The translations under genes were made by a program, and so were the position numbers. A DNA stretch of 22,993 nt from Actinomycetes bacterium (GTDB lineage: Bacteria; Actinomycetota; Acidimicrobiia; Acidimicrobiales; RAAP-2). The stretch is taken from assembly GCA_021784205.1 (NCBI GenBank), contig JAJXTB010000025.1, forward strand, positions 1 through 22,993. Direction: 5' to 3'. How positions within the stretch are numbered: position 1 is the first letter of the stretch; each line of letters begins with the position of its first letter. Positions 13,483-19,535 of this stretch are shown piece after piece. The notes under the pieces were generated by a model that was given only the letters and a program-made list of their open reading frames with translations, did not search any database and was not told the origin of the DNA.

Positions 13483-14354
13483 GAGAGTCGCACCGTTGCG
13501 TCAGGCGCGCGGAGCGGCACGAAGTCGCCCACGCGACGGGCGCGACTGCCCCGAAGCAGACACTGGATCTCGATATCGCCGTGTTCGTACTCGTGTTGGG
13601 TCGCAATCAGGTCAACGCCCTGGAGCACGTCGCCGTGCAGCTGCGCGCGTGCGCTGGCGCGTACGAGCGCGCGTGCCTGGGTCTGGGCGCGCACGACCTG
13701 ATCGATCTCGACGGTCGACGCGTCCTGTGACCAGGCACTGATGCCGCCGCCGCCCAACAGGTATTCGGTGATGCAGTAGGCCCACACCCGCACCGAGGCC
13801 ACGGCGGTCACGATCGAGACCGGCGCGAAGCCCGCCTCGAAGGCCTTGAGGAGCCGCTGGCCCGAGAGGTACGTCGTCCACGGTGTCGTCGGGGCAGAAT
13901 CAGTGCCCGCGAGCCGCACCGCGGTGCCGCGGAAGTGGAACTCGATGACGCCCGCGCCTGCGAGGGTGCTCTGGGTGTCCACGACTCCTATGACGCCGAC
14001 CGCCCCGAGGCGAGTCGCCTCGTCGAGCATGCGCGCGCTCGCGGACGCGAATCCCTGATTCCAGGTCTGCTCCACCCAGTACTGCTCGTAGTTCTGGCCC
14101 CACATCCGGTGCTCGCCGGCGACCATGCCGTGGGGGCACTGGTAGTTCTCCACGTAGCCCCGCGCCTCGCGGTACGGCGAGAGGTTGCGCTGCAGGGATC
14201 CGACGGCGTAACTGCTCGACTGCATCGCACAGAAGCCTTGCACGAGACCGGCCGGTTCGAGCCCCATGGCGAGCACGGCCGCGAAGTCCGAGACACTGAG
14301 TCCCGACGTGAAGGACTCGGACCGAGCGCCACCGCTTTGGTCGGCGACGCTCAT
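13479..14354 (-). CDS. Divergent double YbjQ/UPF0145-like protein with Cys/His insertion
   Basis: The 291-residue protein begins at ATG 14354, which shares one base with the stop of the gene before it (TGATG). Unit 1 starts FTSGLSVSDF (about residue 15) and ends LGAVGVIGVVD...FRGTAVRLAG. Compared with its neighbours it carries an extra segment (about 55-85) with YQCPHGMVAGEHRMWGQNY, rich in Cys, His, Trp and Tyr. Unit 2 starts TTYLSGQRLLKAF and is poorly conserved: the GVVGV strand is replaced by LQGVDLIATQHE and the GTAV end is lost. It could be a specialised or capping subunit of whatever assembly the operon builds. An open frame continues upstream to 14969 but overlaps the preceding gene in another frame and is not coding. 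Family assignment is sure for unit 1 and weaker for unit 2. Confidence 0.75.
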   Translation of the reverse strand: MSVADQSGGARSESFTSGLSVSDFAAVLAMGLEPAGLVQGFCAMQSSSYAVGSLQRNLSPYREARGYVENYQCPHGMVAGEHRMWGQNYEQYWVEQTWNQGFASASARMLDEATRLGAVGVIGVVDTQSTLAGAGVIEFHFRGTAVRLAGTDSAPTTPWTTYLSGQRLLKAFEAGFAPVSIVTAVASVRVWAYCITEYLLGGGGISAWSQDASTVEIDQVVRAQTQARALVRASARAQLHGDVLQGVDLIATQHEYEHGDIEIQCLLRGSRARRVGDFVPLRAPDATVRLS

Positions 14355-15151
14355 CAGTTGTCCAGTGAGATGATGGTCGTCGGTTTGGCGAGGGTCACCG
14401 GCTCGCCGGTCTTGGTGACCGCGGTGCCCAGGGCCAGGAACTCGATGGTGTGCGACCCCCACTGGTGGGACTTCTCCTCGAGTCGCACGCCGACGACGCC
14501 GGTCGCCCCGAGGCGGGCCGACTCGTCCTGCATCCTCGTCATCGCGAGTTCGCGCGCCTCGTAGAGCGCCTGGGTGAAGTTGGGCAGCTCGACGTTCTGA
14601 CCCGTCGTGCCGAGGGTCTGGCCGAGACCGCGGTGGGCGATGTGGTACACGCACGTTCCCATGACGAGCCCCTGGGGGGCGTAGCCGGTCTGGGACAGGG
14701 TCCAAAAGTCCTGACCCGAGAGGTCCGAGGTGAAGGGCTTGCCGAGCTTGTTGCGTCGCGAGACGCCATCCTCGGCCTTGACCGCGGTGCCCACCGCGAT
14801 GAACTCGGCCGCGTCCTTGCCCCACTCGTAGTAGTTGACGTCCAGTCGTACACCGACGACGCCGTCGGCGCCGAGCTCGGCCGCCTCCTCCTCCATCCGG
14901 TTCATCGCCAGTTCGCGCGCGTTGTACATCGCCTCGGTTAGCTTGGTCAGCTCCTGGCTCTGGCTCCACTTCCTCGTCTGGATCCCCGTGTGGTAGATCG
15001 AGGACCCCATGACGAGTCCGACGGGGTGGAACCCCGCCTCCTTGACGAGCAGGAACTCGTTGACCGACAGGTCAGACGTGAAGAGCCCGTGCTCCAACTC
15101 CTCGAGTCGATGTTCGGTTGCCTCGGGAAGGTCGTTGGCATGGTCGGTCAC
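14354..15151 (-). CDS. Double YbjQ/UPF0145-like protein (first copy in operon)
   Basis: The 265-residue protein is the clearest two-unit member. Unit 1 begins FTSDLSVNEF at residue 24 and unit 2 begins FTSDLSGQDF at residue 140, a period of 116 residues. Both units carry a matching helix (EAMYNARELAMNRM and QALYEARELAMTRM), a glycine strand (LGADGVVGVRL and LGATGVVGVRL) and a terminal GTAV. This strongly implies an internal duplication of a YbjQ-like (UPF0145) domain. YbjQ proteins assemble into homo-oligomeric rings; their role is not established. The GTG at 15151 overlaps the previous stop by four bases (GTGA) and also has a GGAGG six bases upstream (15158-15162). No signal peptide or membrane helix. 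The start is secure. Confidence 0.85.
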   Translation of the reverse strand: MTDHANDLPEATEHRLEELEHGLFTSDLSVNEFLLVKEAGFHPVGLVMGSSIYHTGIQTRKWSQSQELTKLTEAMYNARELAMNRMEEEAAELGADGVVGVRLDVNYYEWGKDAAEFIAVGTAVKAEDGVSRRNKLGKPFTSDLSGQDFWTLSQTGYAPQGLVMGTCVYHIAHRGLGQTLGTTGQNVELPNFTQALYEARELAMTRMQDESARLGATGVVGVRLEEKSHQWGSHTIEFLALGTAVTKTGEPVTLAKPTTIISLDN

Positions 15152-15549
15152 TGGTTTCCTCCTATGACGAGTCGCTCGAGGGCCTGGCGGGCCGACTCAC
15201 TTCGTTCAGCTTCGGCGCTGAGGGTGGCGACCAGCCGCGTAATCCACGCATCGACGTCAAGTGCCTCGTTGCGGATCCGGATGCCACCGGACACGTGGGC
15301 CACGCCACAGCGGAGTCGAGCGCCGTCGACGATCGCCTCGAACTGCTCGTCCCCGACCGACAGCACCACGGCGGCGATTTCGTGGGACTTGCGAAATCGG
15401 CCACCAGCCACGGTGGTCTGGACCCGGTCGCCGAGGGCATCACTCAGCCCGCCGACGAGGGCGCCCAGCAGCGCCTGGACGTCAGAACTGTTCGCCCGCA
15501 ACGTCGCGGACGCGAGCGCGAGGTCGTAGGAACGGTCAGAGGAAGCCAC
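15148..15549 (-). CDS. Small uncharacterised protein heading the YbjQ-like operon
   Basis: I do not recognise this 133-residue protein. It is soluble and mixed alpha/beta: an N-terminal helix with SSDVQALLGALVGGLSDAL, a central beta region (TTVAGGR, EIAAVVLSVGDEQFEAIV, LRCGVAHVSGGI), and a C-terminal helix with WITRLVATLSAEAERSESARQALERL. The V-S-G-G-I motif near residue 87 and a single Cys are the only notable residues. It starts with GTG at 15549, six bases after TAAGGT and without a ribosome binding site, consistent with leaderless translation. It overlaps the first YbjQ-like gene by four bases, so the two products are probably made together and may act together. Confidence 0.75.
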   Translation of the reverse strand: MASSDRSYDLALASATLRANSSDVQALLGALVGGLSDALGDRVQTTVAGGRFRKSHEIAAVVLSVGDEQFEAIVDGARLRCGVAHVSGGIRIRNEALDVDAWITRLVATLSAEAERSESARQALERLVIGGNQ

Positions 15550-15555
15550 GCGGCG

Positions 15556-15561
15556 ACCTTA
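15556..15561 (-). promoter_or_regulatory. Candidate -10 box, leaderless promoter of the YbjQ-like operon
   Basis: TAAGGT on the minus strand is followed by six bases and the GTG at 15549. A weak TTGCGG lies 15 bases upstream as a possible -35. The rest of the 275-base gap up to the Hsp20 terminator holds no evident gene. Confidence 0.45.
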
Positions 15562-15790
15562 TCGCCCAGGCGATGGCCGCAACCGGGCACCTCGGCTCGG
15601 TAACCACGTAGACACGAACACACCCGCGAAGGTGGCGAGCGCATCACCAAACTCGTGACAGCGACGCCCCGACCCGAAACTGGTCGTCAGTTCGCCTCAA
15701 AGAAATTGAACTCGGCGAAATGTTGCGCCACCGACCAATGTCGACGACACAGCAACGGCGCCAACCAAGGACGTTGGCAGTGGCGAGTGC

Positions 15791-15818
15791 GGGCCCGGCG
15801 CCCCGGGGCGCCGGGCCC
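15791..15818 (-). terminator. Hairpin terminator of the Hsp20 gene
   Basis: A perfect 28-base palindrome (arms GGGCCCGGCGCCCC and its complement) begins six bases past the Hsp20 stop codon. It would form a very stable 12-pair stem with a CCGG loop. There is no T-run, as in many actinobacterial terminators. Confidence 0.65.
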
Positions 15819-15824
15819 TGACAC

Positions 15825-16259
15825 CTACGCGGAAATTACCTTCCGCTCACCCTTGGCGTTCACCTCGACGCGACGCGGCTTGGCGTGCTCGGCGATAGGA
15901 ATCGCGATCGTGAGTACACCGGCTTCGTAGTCGGCGTCGATCTTCTCGGAGTCCAAGCTCGTGCCGAGGAAGATCTGGCGGGTGAAGGTGCCATAGGGGC
16001 GCTCGGCCATCAGGCGCTCGACGCTATCGGCGGACTTCGGCGCCGTGCGTTCGGCCTTCACGGTGAGGACGTTGTTCTCGACGGTGAGCGAGATCTCCTT
16101 CGGGTCGACGCCCGGCAGGTCGACGAAGATCAAGAACGAGTCGCCATTGCGGTACGCGTCCATGGGAACCGAGTGGGTTCGCGCCACGTCGGGGCTCGCC
16201 CAGAATTGCTGGAGAAACCGGTCGATGTCCCGGAATGCATCAGTTCGAACAAGAGCCAT
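15825..16259 (-). CDS. Small heat-shock protein, Hsp20/alpha-crystallin family
   Basis: The 144-residue protein is an ATP-independent holdase that binds unfolding proteins in the cytoplasm. After a short N-terminal arm (FRDIDRFLQQFW) comes the alpha-crystallin domain from about residue 33: VPMDAYRNGDSFLIFVDLPG, VDPKEISLTVENNVLTVKAER, YGTFTRQIFLG and the signature YEAGVLTIAIPIAE near 120, ending with the short tail PRRVEVNAKG. Length is typical for the actinobacterial Hsp18-like group. The ATG at 16259 is set by AGGAGG (16267-16272). A perfect CIRCE element covers the promoter, so the HrcA repressor should control it. It is transcribed divergently from the isochorismatase-family gene. Confidence 0.95.
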   Translation of the reverse strand: MALVRTDAFRDIDRFLQQFWASPDVARTHSVPMDAYRNGDSFLIFVDLPGVDPKEISLTVENNVLTVKAERTAPKSADSVERLMAERPYGTFTRQIFLGTSLDSEKIDADYEAGVLTIAIPIAEHAKPRRVEVNAKGERKVISA

Positions 16260-16266
16260 GTGAAAA

Positions 16267-16272
16267 CCTCCT
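16267..16272 (-). promoter_or_regulatory. Ribosome binding site of the Hsp20 gene
   Basis: AGGAGG lies seven bases before the ATG at 16259 and selects this start over the upstream in-frame extension that runs back into the CIRCE element. Confidence 0.8.
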
Positions 16273-16318
16273 GTTAGTTTGAATTGCTCTTGACACGTCG
16301 AATCACTTCGACGACGCC

Positions 16319-16348
16319 ATTTTAGCACTCGATCTCTGAGAGTGCTAA
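16319..16348 (-). promoter_or_regulatory. Hsp20 promoter overlapped by a perfect CIRCE operator (HrcA site)
   Basis: TTAGCACTC-N9-GAGTGCTAA occupies 16322-16348 and matches the CIRCE consensus at all 18 arm positions. On the minus strand the element itself supplies a -35-like TTAGCA (16343-16348), followed by an 18-base spacer and a -10 TAAAAT (16319-16324). HrcA bound here would block RNA polymerase directly, and heat or unfolded protein would relieve this. The predicted leader before the ATG is about 55 bases. Confidence 0.93.
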
Positions 16349-16457
16349 CAGTCAACGTACCTGATCAACGGCGACATCGACGAGGCACGGCACGGCGCTC
16401 ACGCGGCTCGAATGCCGTGACGAAGGTTTCCTCAGGGTTCGGCGGCCGCGCCGATTC

Positions 16458-16481
16458 AGCGGGGGCAGTCCCCGCTACGGT
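16458..16481 (+). promoter_or_regulatory. Inverted repeat next to the -10 of the isochorismatase-family gene
   Basis: The perfect inverted repeat AGCGGGG-GCAGT-CCCCGCT (16458-16476) touches a -10-like TACGGT (16476-16481). Its position suits an operator for a dedicated regulator. It lies 30 bases before the ATG at 16511. Confidence 0.45.
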
Positions 16482-16510
16482 CACGGCACAACGTAAAAAA
16501 AGGGGGGACT

Positions 16511-17071
16511 ATGACCACGCTTTCGAATCGTCCCAATACGGCGTTGCTCGTCATCGACGTGCAGAAGGGCGTCGTCGCGAACGCACACGAACGCGACGCG
16601 GTCGTGGAGAACATCGCGTCGGTCGTGGCGCAGGCGCGACGCCAGGACGTGCCGGTGGTGTGGGTGCAGCATCACGACGAGGGTCTCGTGCGCGACAGTG
16701 ACGACTGGCAACTCGTGCCCGAACTGCACCGAGGTAACGACGAACCGCTCGTCCACAAGTCCTACGGCGACTCCTTCGAGGCGACCACGCTCGAGACCGA
16801 GCTGGCGGCGCGCAACGTAGGGCGCCTCGTGATCGTCGGCGCGCAGACCGACGCGTGCATTCGCTCGACGCTGCACGGCGCGATCGTGCGCGGCTACGAC
16901 ACGGTGCTCGTGAGTGACGCGCACACCACCGAGGACGGCACGCAGTGGGGCGCGCCGCCGCCCGCGCAGGTCATCGCGCACACCAACATGTACTGGAGCG
17001 GTCAGTCCGCACCCGGCCGCACGGCCGACACCGTCACGTCGCGCGAGGTCGACTTCAGCTCAGCGAGCTGA
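16511..17071 (+). CDS. Isochorismatase-family cysteine hydrolase
   Basis: The 186-residue protein retains the full catalytic triad of the superfamily: Asp16 in LLVIDVQKGV, Lys83 in LVHKSYGDSF, and Cys116 in IVGAQTDACIRST. The closing region LVSDAHTTEDG and QVIAHTNMYW is typical of amidohydrolase-type members. Relatives hydrolyse nicotinamide, N-carbamoylsarcosine, ureidoacrylate or related amides; the substrate here cannot be named. It is cytoplasmic. ATG 16511 follows a GGGGGGA ribosome binding site. The 14-base A-run/G-run region just upstream is unusual. It diverges from hsp20 and converges on the malic enzyme gene. It is only distantly similar to the Cys-less isochorismatase-fold protein at 11.9 kb. 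Confidence 0.92.
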   Translation: MTTLSNRPNTALLVIDVQKGVVANAHERDAVVENIASVVAQARRQDVPVVWVQHHDEGLVRDSDDWQLVPELHRGNDEPLVHKSYGDSFEATTLETELAARNVGRLVIVGAQTDACIRSTLHGAIVRGYDTVLVSDAHTTEDGTQWGAPPPAQVIAHTNMYWSGQSAPGRTADTVTSREVDFSSAS

Positions 17072-17088
17072 CGAACCACCGACCACGC

Positions 17089-17102
17089 GGACCCGCGGGT
17101 CC
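17089..17102. terminator. Palindrome between convergent genes, likely bidirectional terminator
   Basis: GGACCCG-CGGGTCC is a perfect 14-base palindrome midway between the stop codons of the isochorismatase-family gene (17071) and the malic enzyme gene (17124). It can form a five-pair stem with a CGCG loop on either strand. Confidence 0.4.
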
Positions 17103-17123
17103 AAACCAGGAATGCGCGGCGCG

Positions 17124-18515
17124 CTACTCGTCGCCGTGGGCGCGCACGACCTTGCCGACCGCTTCGGCGACGGCCTTGGCGACGCTCGCGTTGAAGACCG
17201 TCGGCACGATGTAGTTGGGCGAGAGGTCGTCCGAGCTCACGGCGTCGGCGATCGCACGGCCGGCCGCGATCTCGACCTCCTCGGTAATCCGCGTGGCGCC
17301 CGCGTCGAGCAGGCCGCGGAAGATGCCGGGGAAGGCGAGCACGTTGTTGATCTGGTTGGGCTCGTCGCTGCGGCCGGTGGCGACGATCGCGGCGTGACGC
17401 CGGGCGATCTGCGGGTCGATCTCGGGGTCGGGGTTGGCCAAGGCGAAGACGATCGACTTGGGGGCCATGACGGTGAGCTGGGCCTCGGTGACGAGGTTGG
17501 GCCCCGAGACGCCCACGAAGACGTCCGCGCCGCGCATCGCCTCGGTCAGGTCGCCGCGACGCTTCTCGACGTTCGTGTGGCTGGCGAGCCAGCGCCGGTC
17601 CTCGTCGAGGTTGGGGTCGTTCTCGTCCAGGATGCCGTGGCGGTTTACCCCGATGATGTCGCCGACGCCTTCGGCCATCAAGAGCTTGGAGATCGCGACG
17701 CCCGCGGCGCCGACGCCGAGCATGACGACCTTGATATCCTTCATCTCCTTGCCCACGACGCGCAGCGCGTTGCGCAGCGCCGCGTAGACGACCACGGCCG
17801 TGCCGTGCTGGTCGTCGTGGAAGACCGGGATATCGAGCAACTCGCGCAGGCGCCGCTCGATCTCGAAGCACCGCGGGGCCGCGATGTCCTCGAGGTTGAT
17901 GCCGCCGTAGACCGGGGCGAGGCACTGCACGATGCGCACGATCTCGTCGACGTCCTGGGTGTCCAGGCATACCGGCCAGGCGTCGATGTCGGCGAAGCGC
18001 TTGAAGAGCAGGGCCTTGCCCTCCATCACGGGCAGGGCCGCCTCGGGTCCGATGTTGCCCAGGCCGAGTACCGCCGAGCCGTCGGTGACCACGGCGACGG
18101 TGTTGCGCTTGATCGTGAGGTTGCGCGCGAGGGACTTGTCCTTGGCGATCGCGTTGGAGATCCGCGCCACGCCCGGGGTGTAGGCCATCGACAGGTCGTC
18201 GCGGGTCTTGAGCGCGATCTTGGGCTTGACCTCGATCGTGCCGCCGAGGTGCATGAGGAACGTGCGGTCGCTGATCGCGTGGACCTTCGCGCCCGCGACG
18301 GCCTCGACGACCTGGCCGAGGACCGACGCGTGGTCCTCGTTGCTCGCGTTGCAGGTCACGTCGACGACCATGTGGCCGTCGATGGGCTCGACCACGTCGA
18401 GCGCGGTGACGAGGCCGCCGGCGTCGGCGACGGCGGTGGCGATATCGGGAATCGTCGATGCCGCGTCCAAGATGACGCGCATGGTGATCGAGTAGGAGGC
18501 GCTGGGCATGCTCAT
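17124..18515 (-). CDS. ACT-domain NAD(P)-dependent malic enzyme
   Basis: From the ATG at 18515 it has 463 residues and decarboxylates malate to pyruvate. An N-terminal ACT-like domain (about 8-85, [21 protein letters not shown]) probably senses a small effector. Then come [14 protein letters not shown], the catalytic-Tyr motif [17 protein letters not shown], Lys/Asp region [19 protein letters not shown], metal-binding [15 protein letters not shown] and [11 protein letters not shown], and the Rossmann motif [13 protein letters not shown]. The end ...[21 protein letters not shown] is family-typical. The layout matches actinobacterial malic enzymes of about 470 residues. An in-frame GTG at 18575, eight bases after TAGCAT, would add 20 residues upstream of the ACT domain. 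A hairpin at the end of the nitrilase gene suggests an independent promoter. Confidence 0.95.
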   Translation of the reverse strand: MSMPSASYSITMRVILDAASTIPDIATAVADAGGLVTALDVVEPIDGHMVVDVTCNASNEDHASVLGQVVEAVAGAKVHAISDRTFLMHLGGTIEVKPKIALKTRDDLSMAYTPGVARISNAIAKDKSLARNLTIKRNTVAVVTDGSAVLGLGNIGPEAALPVMEGKALLFKRFADIDAWPVCLDTQDVDEIVRIVQCLAPVYGGINLEDIAAPRCFEIERRLRELLDIPVFHDDQHGTAVVVYAALRNALRVVGKEMKDIKVVMLGVGAAGVAISKLLMAEGVGDIIGVNRHGILDENDPNLDEDRRWLASHTNVEKRRGDLTEAMRGADVFVGVSGPNLVTEAQLTVMAPKSIVFALANPDPEIDPQIARRHAAIVATGRSDEPNQINNVLAFPGIFRGLLDAGATRITEEVEIAAGRAIADAVSSDDLSPNYIVPTVFNASVAKAVAEAVGKVVRAHGDE

Positions 18516-18583
18516 GGGGGGTTCACGGCTTTCTCGCAGGTTCATTGTGCGGTGCCGGGATGCGCCCGAGGGCACCGCAGTCC

Positions 18584-18589
18584 ATGCTA
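18584..18589 (-). promoter_or_regulatory. Candidate -10 box of the malic enzyme gene
   Basis: TAGCAT on the minus strand lies eight bases before an in-frame GTG (18575) and about 70 bases before the preferred ATG (18515). No clear -35 is seen. Confidence 0.3.
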
Positions 18590-18624
18590 GGTCGCGCGTC
18601 GCAACGCCTTTGGAGTCCGAAGAC

Positions 18625-18642
18625 CGTTACTTCGAGGTAACG
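18625..18642 (-). terminator. Hairpin directly after the nitrilase-family gene
   Basis: CGTTAC-TTCGAG-GTAACG abuts the stop codon at 18643-18645. The six-base arms are perfect. It could end the acyl-CoA/nitrilase transcript before the malic enzyme gene. Confidence 0.4.
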
Positions 18643-19491
18643 CTAGGCGCCGATCACCCGAACCGGTCGGCGGTAGAGCGCGGGGCGCCGGAAGCGCGTG
18701 ACCGCGATCTGGGCGCGCCGACGCAGCACCTCGTCGAGGTCGAGCGTGGCGGTGATGACCTGGGGCTCGCTGCCCGACGACTCGGCGAGGATGACCCCCC
18801 ACGGGTCGACGATCAGGGCGTGGCCGAAGGTCGCGATGCCCTCGGCCGTCACGCCGGCCTGGGTCGCGGCGACGACGAAGGCGTGGTTTTCGATCGCGCG
18901 CGAGCGCACGAGCACGTGCCAGTGGCTCTGGCCGGTGCTCGCGTTGAAGGCGGCCGGCACCGCGAGCACGTCGGCCCCGTTGGCGGCGAGCTCCTGGTAG
19001 AGCTCGGGGAATCGAACGTCGAAGCAGACCGAGAGTCCAACGCTGAATCGTTTCAGCCGGGCGACCACCAGCTCCTCGCCCGCGCTGAGGTCGTCGGACT
19101 CGCGATGGGTGACCGCGCCGGGGACGTCGACGTCAAAGAGGTGGGTCTTGCGGTAGGTCGCGACAATCGATCCCGCCGCGTCGATCAGGACACTCGTGTT
19201 GAAGGGCCGGTCGCCCTCGCGCCGCTCGAGCATGCTGCCCAGGTGCAGGTGGATCCGCCGGCGCTTGGCCACCGCGGCCATGCGCTTGGTCGTGGGGCCG
19301 GGAATCGACTCGGCCACCTCGCCGTAGCGTCGCGCCGGTCCGAGGTAGTTGAAGTACTCGGGCAACTGGACGTAGGTCGCGCCCTCGTCGGCGGCGAGCT
19401 CGATCAGAGCGATCGCGGATTCCAGGTTGTGGTCGGGGTCCGAGCCCGAGTTCATCTGAACCGCGGCGACACTGACCGTGCGAGCCTTCAC
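18643..19491 (-). CDS. Carbon-nitrogen hydrolase, Nit1/Nit2-like amidase
   Basis: The 282-residue protein has the nitrilase-superfamily triad: Glu45 in QLPEYFNY, Lys115 in YRKTHLFD, and Cys156 in LSVCFDVRFPELY. The flanking pattern, with AAFNASTGQSHWHVLVRSRAIENHAFVVA in two blocks and GHALIVDPWG, is close to the Nit branch (deaminated-glutathione amidase or omega-amidase) rather than true nitrilases. It is predicted to hydrolyse a small omega-amide in the cytoplasm. The start is GTG 19491 with AGGAGG (19496-19501) four bases upstream. It lies 44 bases behind the acyl-CoA synthetase gene on the same strand, so cotranscription is likely. A metabolite-repair role or a step in the neighbouring catabolic pathway are both possible. 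Confidence 0.9.
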   Translation of the reverse strand: MKARTVSVAAVQMNSGSDPDHNLESAIALIELAADEGATYVQLPEYFNYLGPARRYGEVAESIPGPTTKRMAAVAKRRRIHLHLGSMLERREGDRPFNTSVLIDAAGSIVATYRKTHLFDVDVPGAVTHRESDDLSAGEELVVARLKRFSVGLSVCFDVRFPELYQELAANGADVLAVPAAFNASTGQSHWHVLVRSRAIENHAFVVAATQAGVTAEGIATFGHALIVDPWGVILAESSGSEPQVITATLDLDEVLRRRAQIAVTRFRRPALYRRPVRVIGA

Positions 19492-19535
19492 GACGCCTCC
19501 TGTCCTAGTGGCAATCTACCGGGGACGACCGCGAG

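Noticed and set aside
14355..14969. N-terminal extension of the middle YbjQ-like protein by about 205 codons
   Set aside because: It overlaps the preceding YbjQ-like gene in another frame and reads as Arg/Gly-rich non-coding sequence; the ATG at 14354 with the TGATG overlap is the real start.
12643..15151. Calling the YbjQ-like proteins heavy-metal binders
   Set aside because: The first and third proteins contain no Cys/His cluster; the label is a traditional annotation of the family and is not supported by the residues seen.
16914..18590. A 558-codon open frame on the plus strand opposite the malic enzyme gene
   Set aside because: It is rich in Asp/Val/Arg/Gly with no domain, lies antisense to a clear malic enzyme, and is explained by codon bias in GC-rich DNA.
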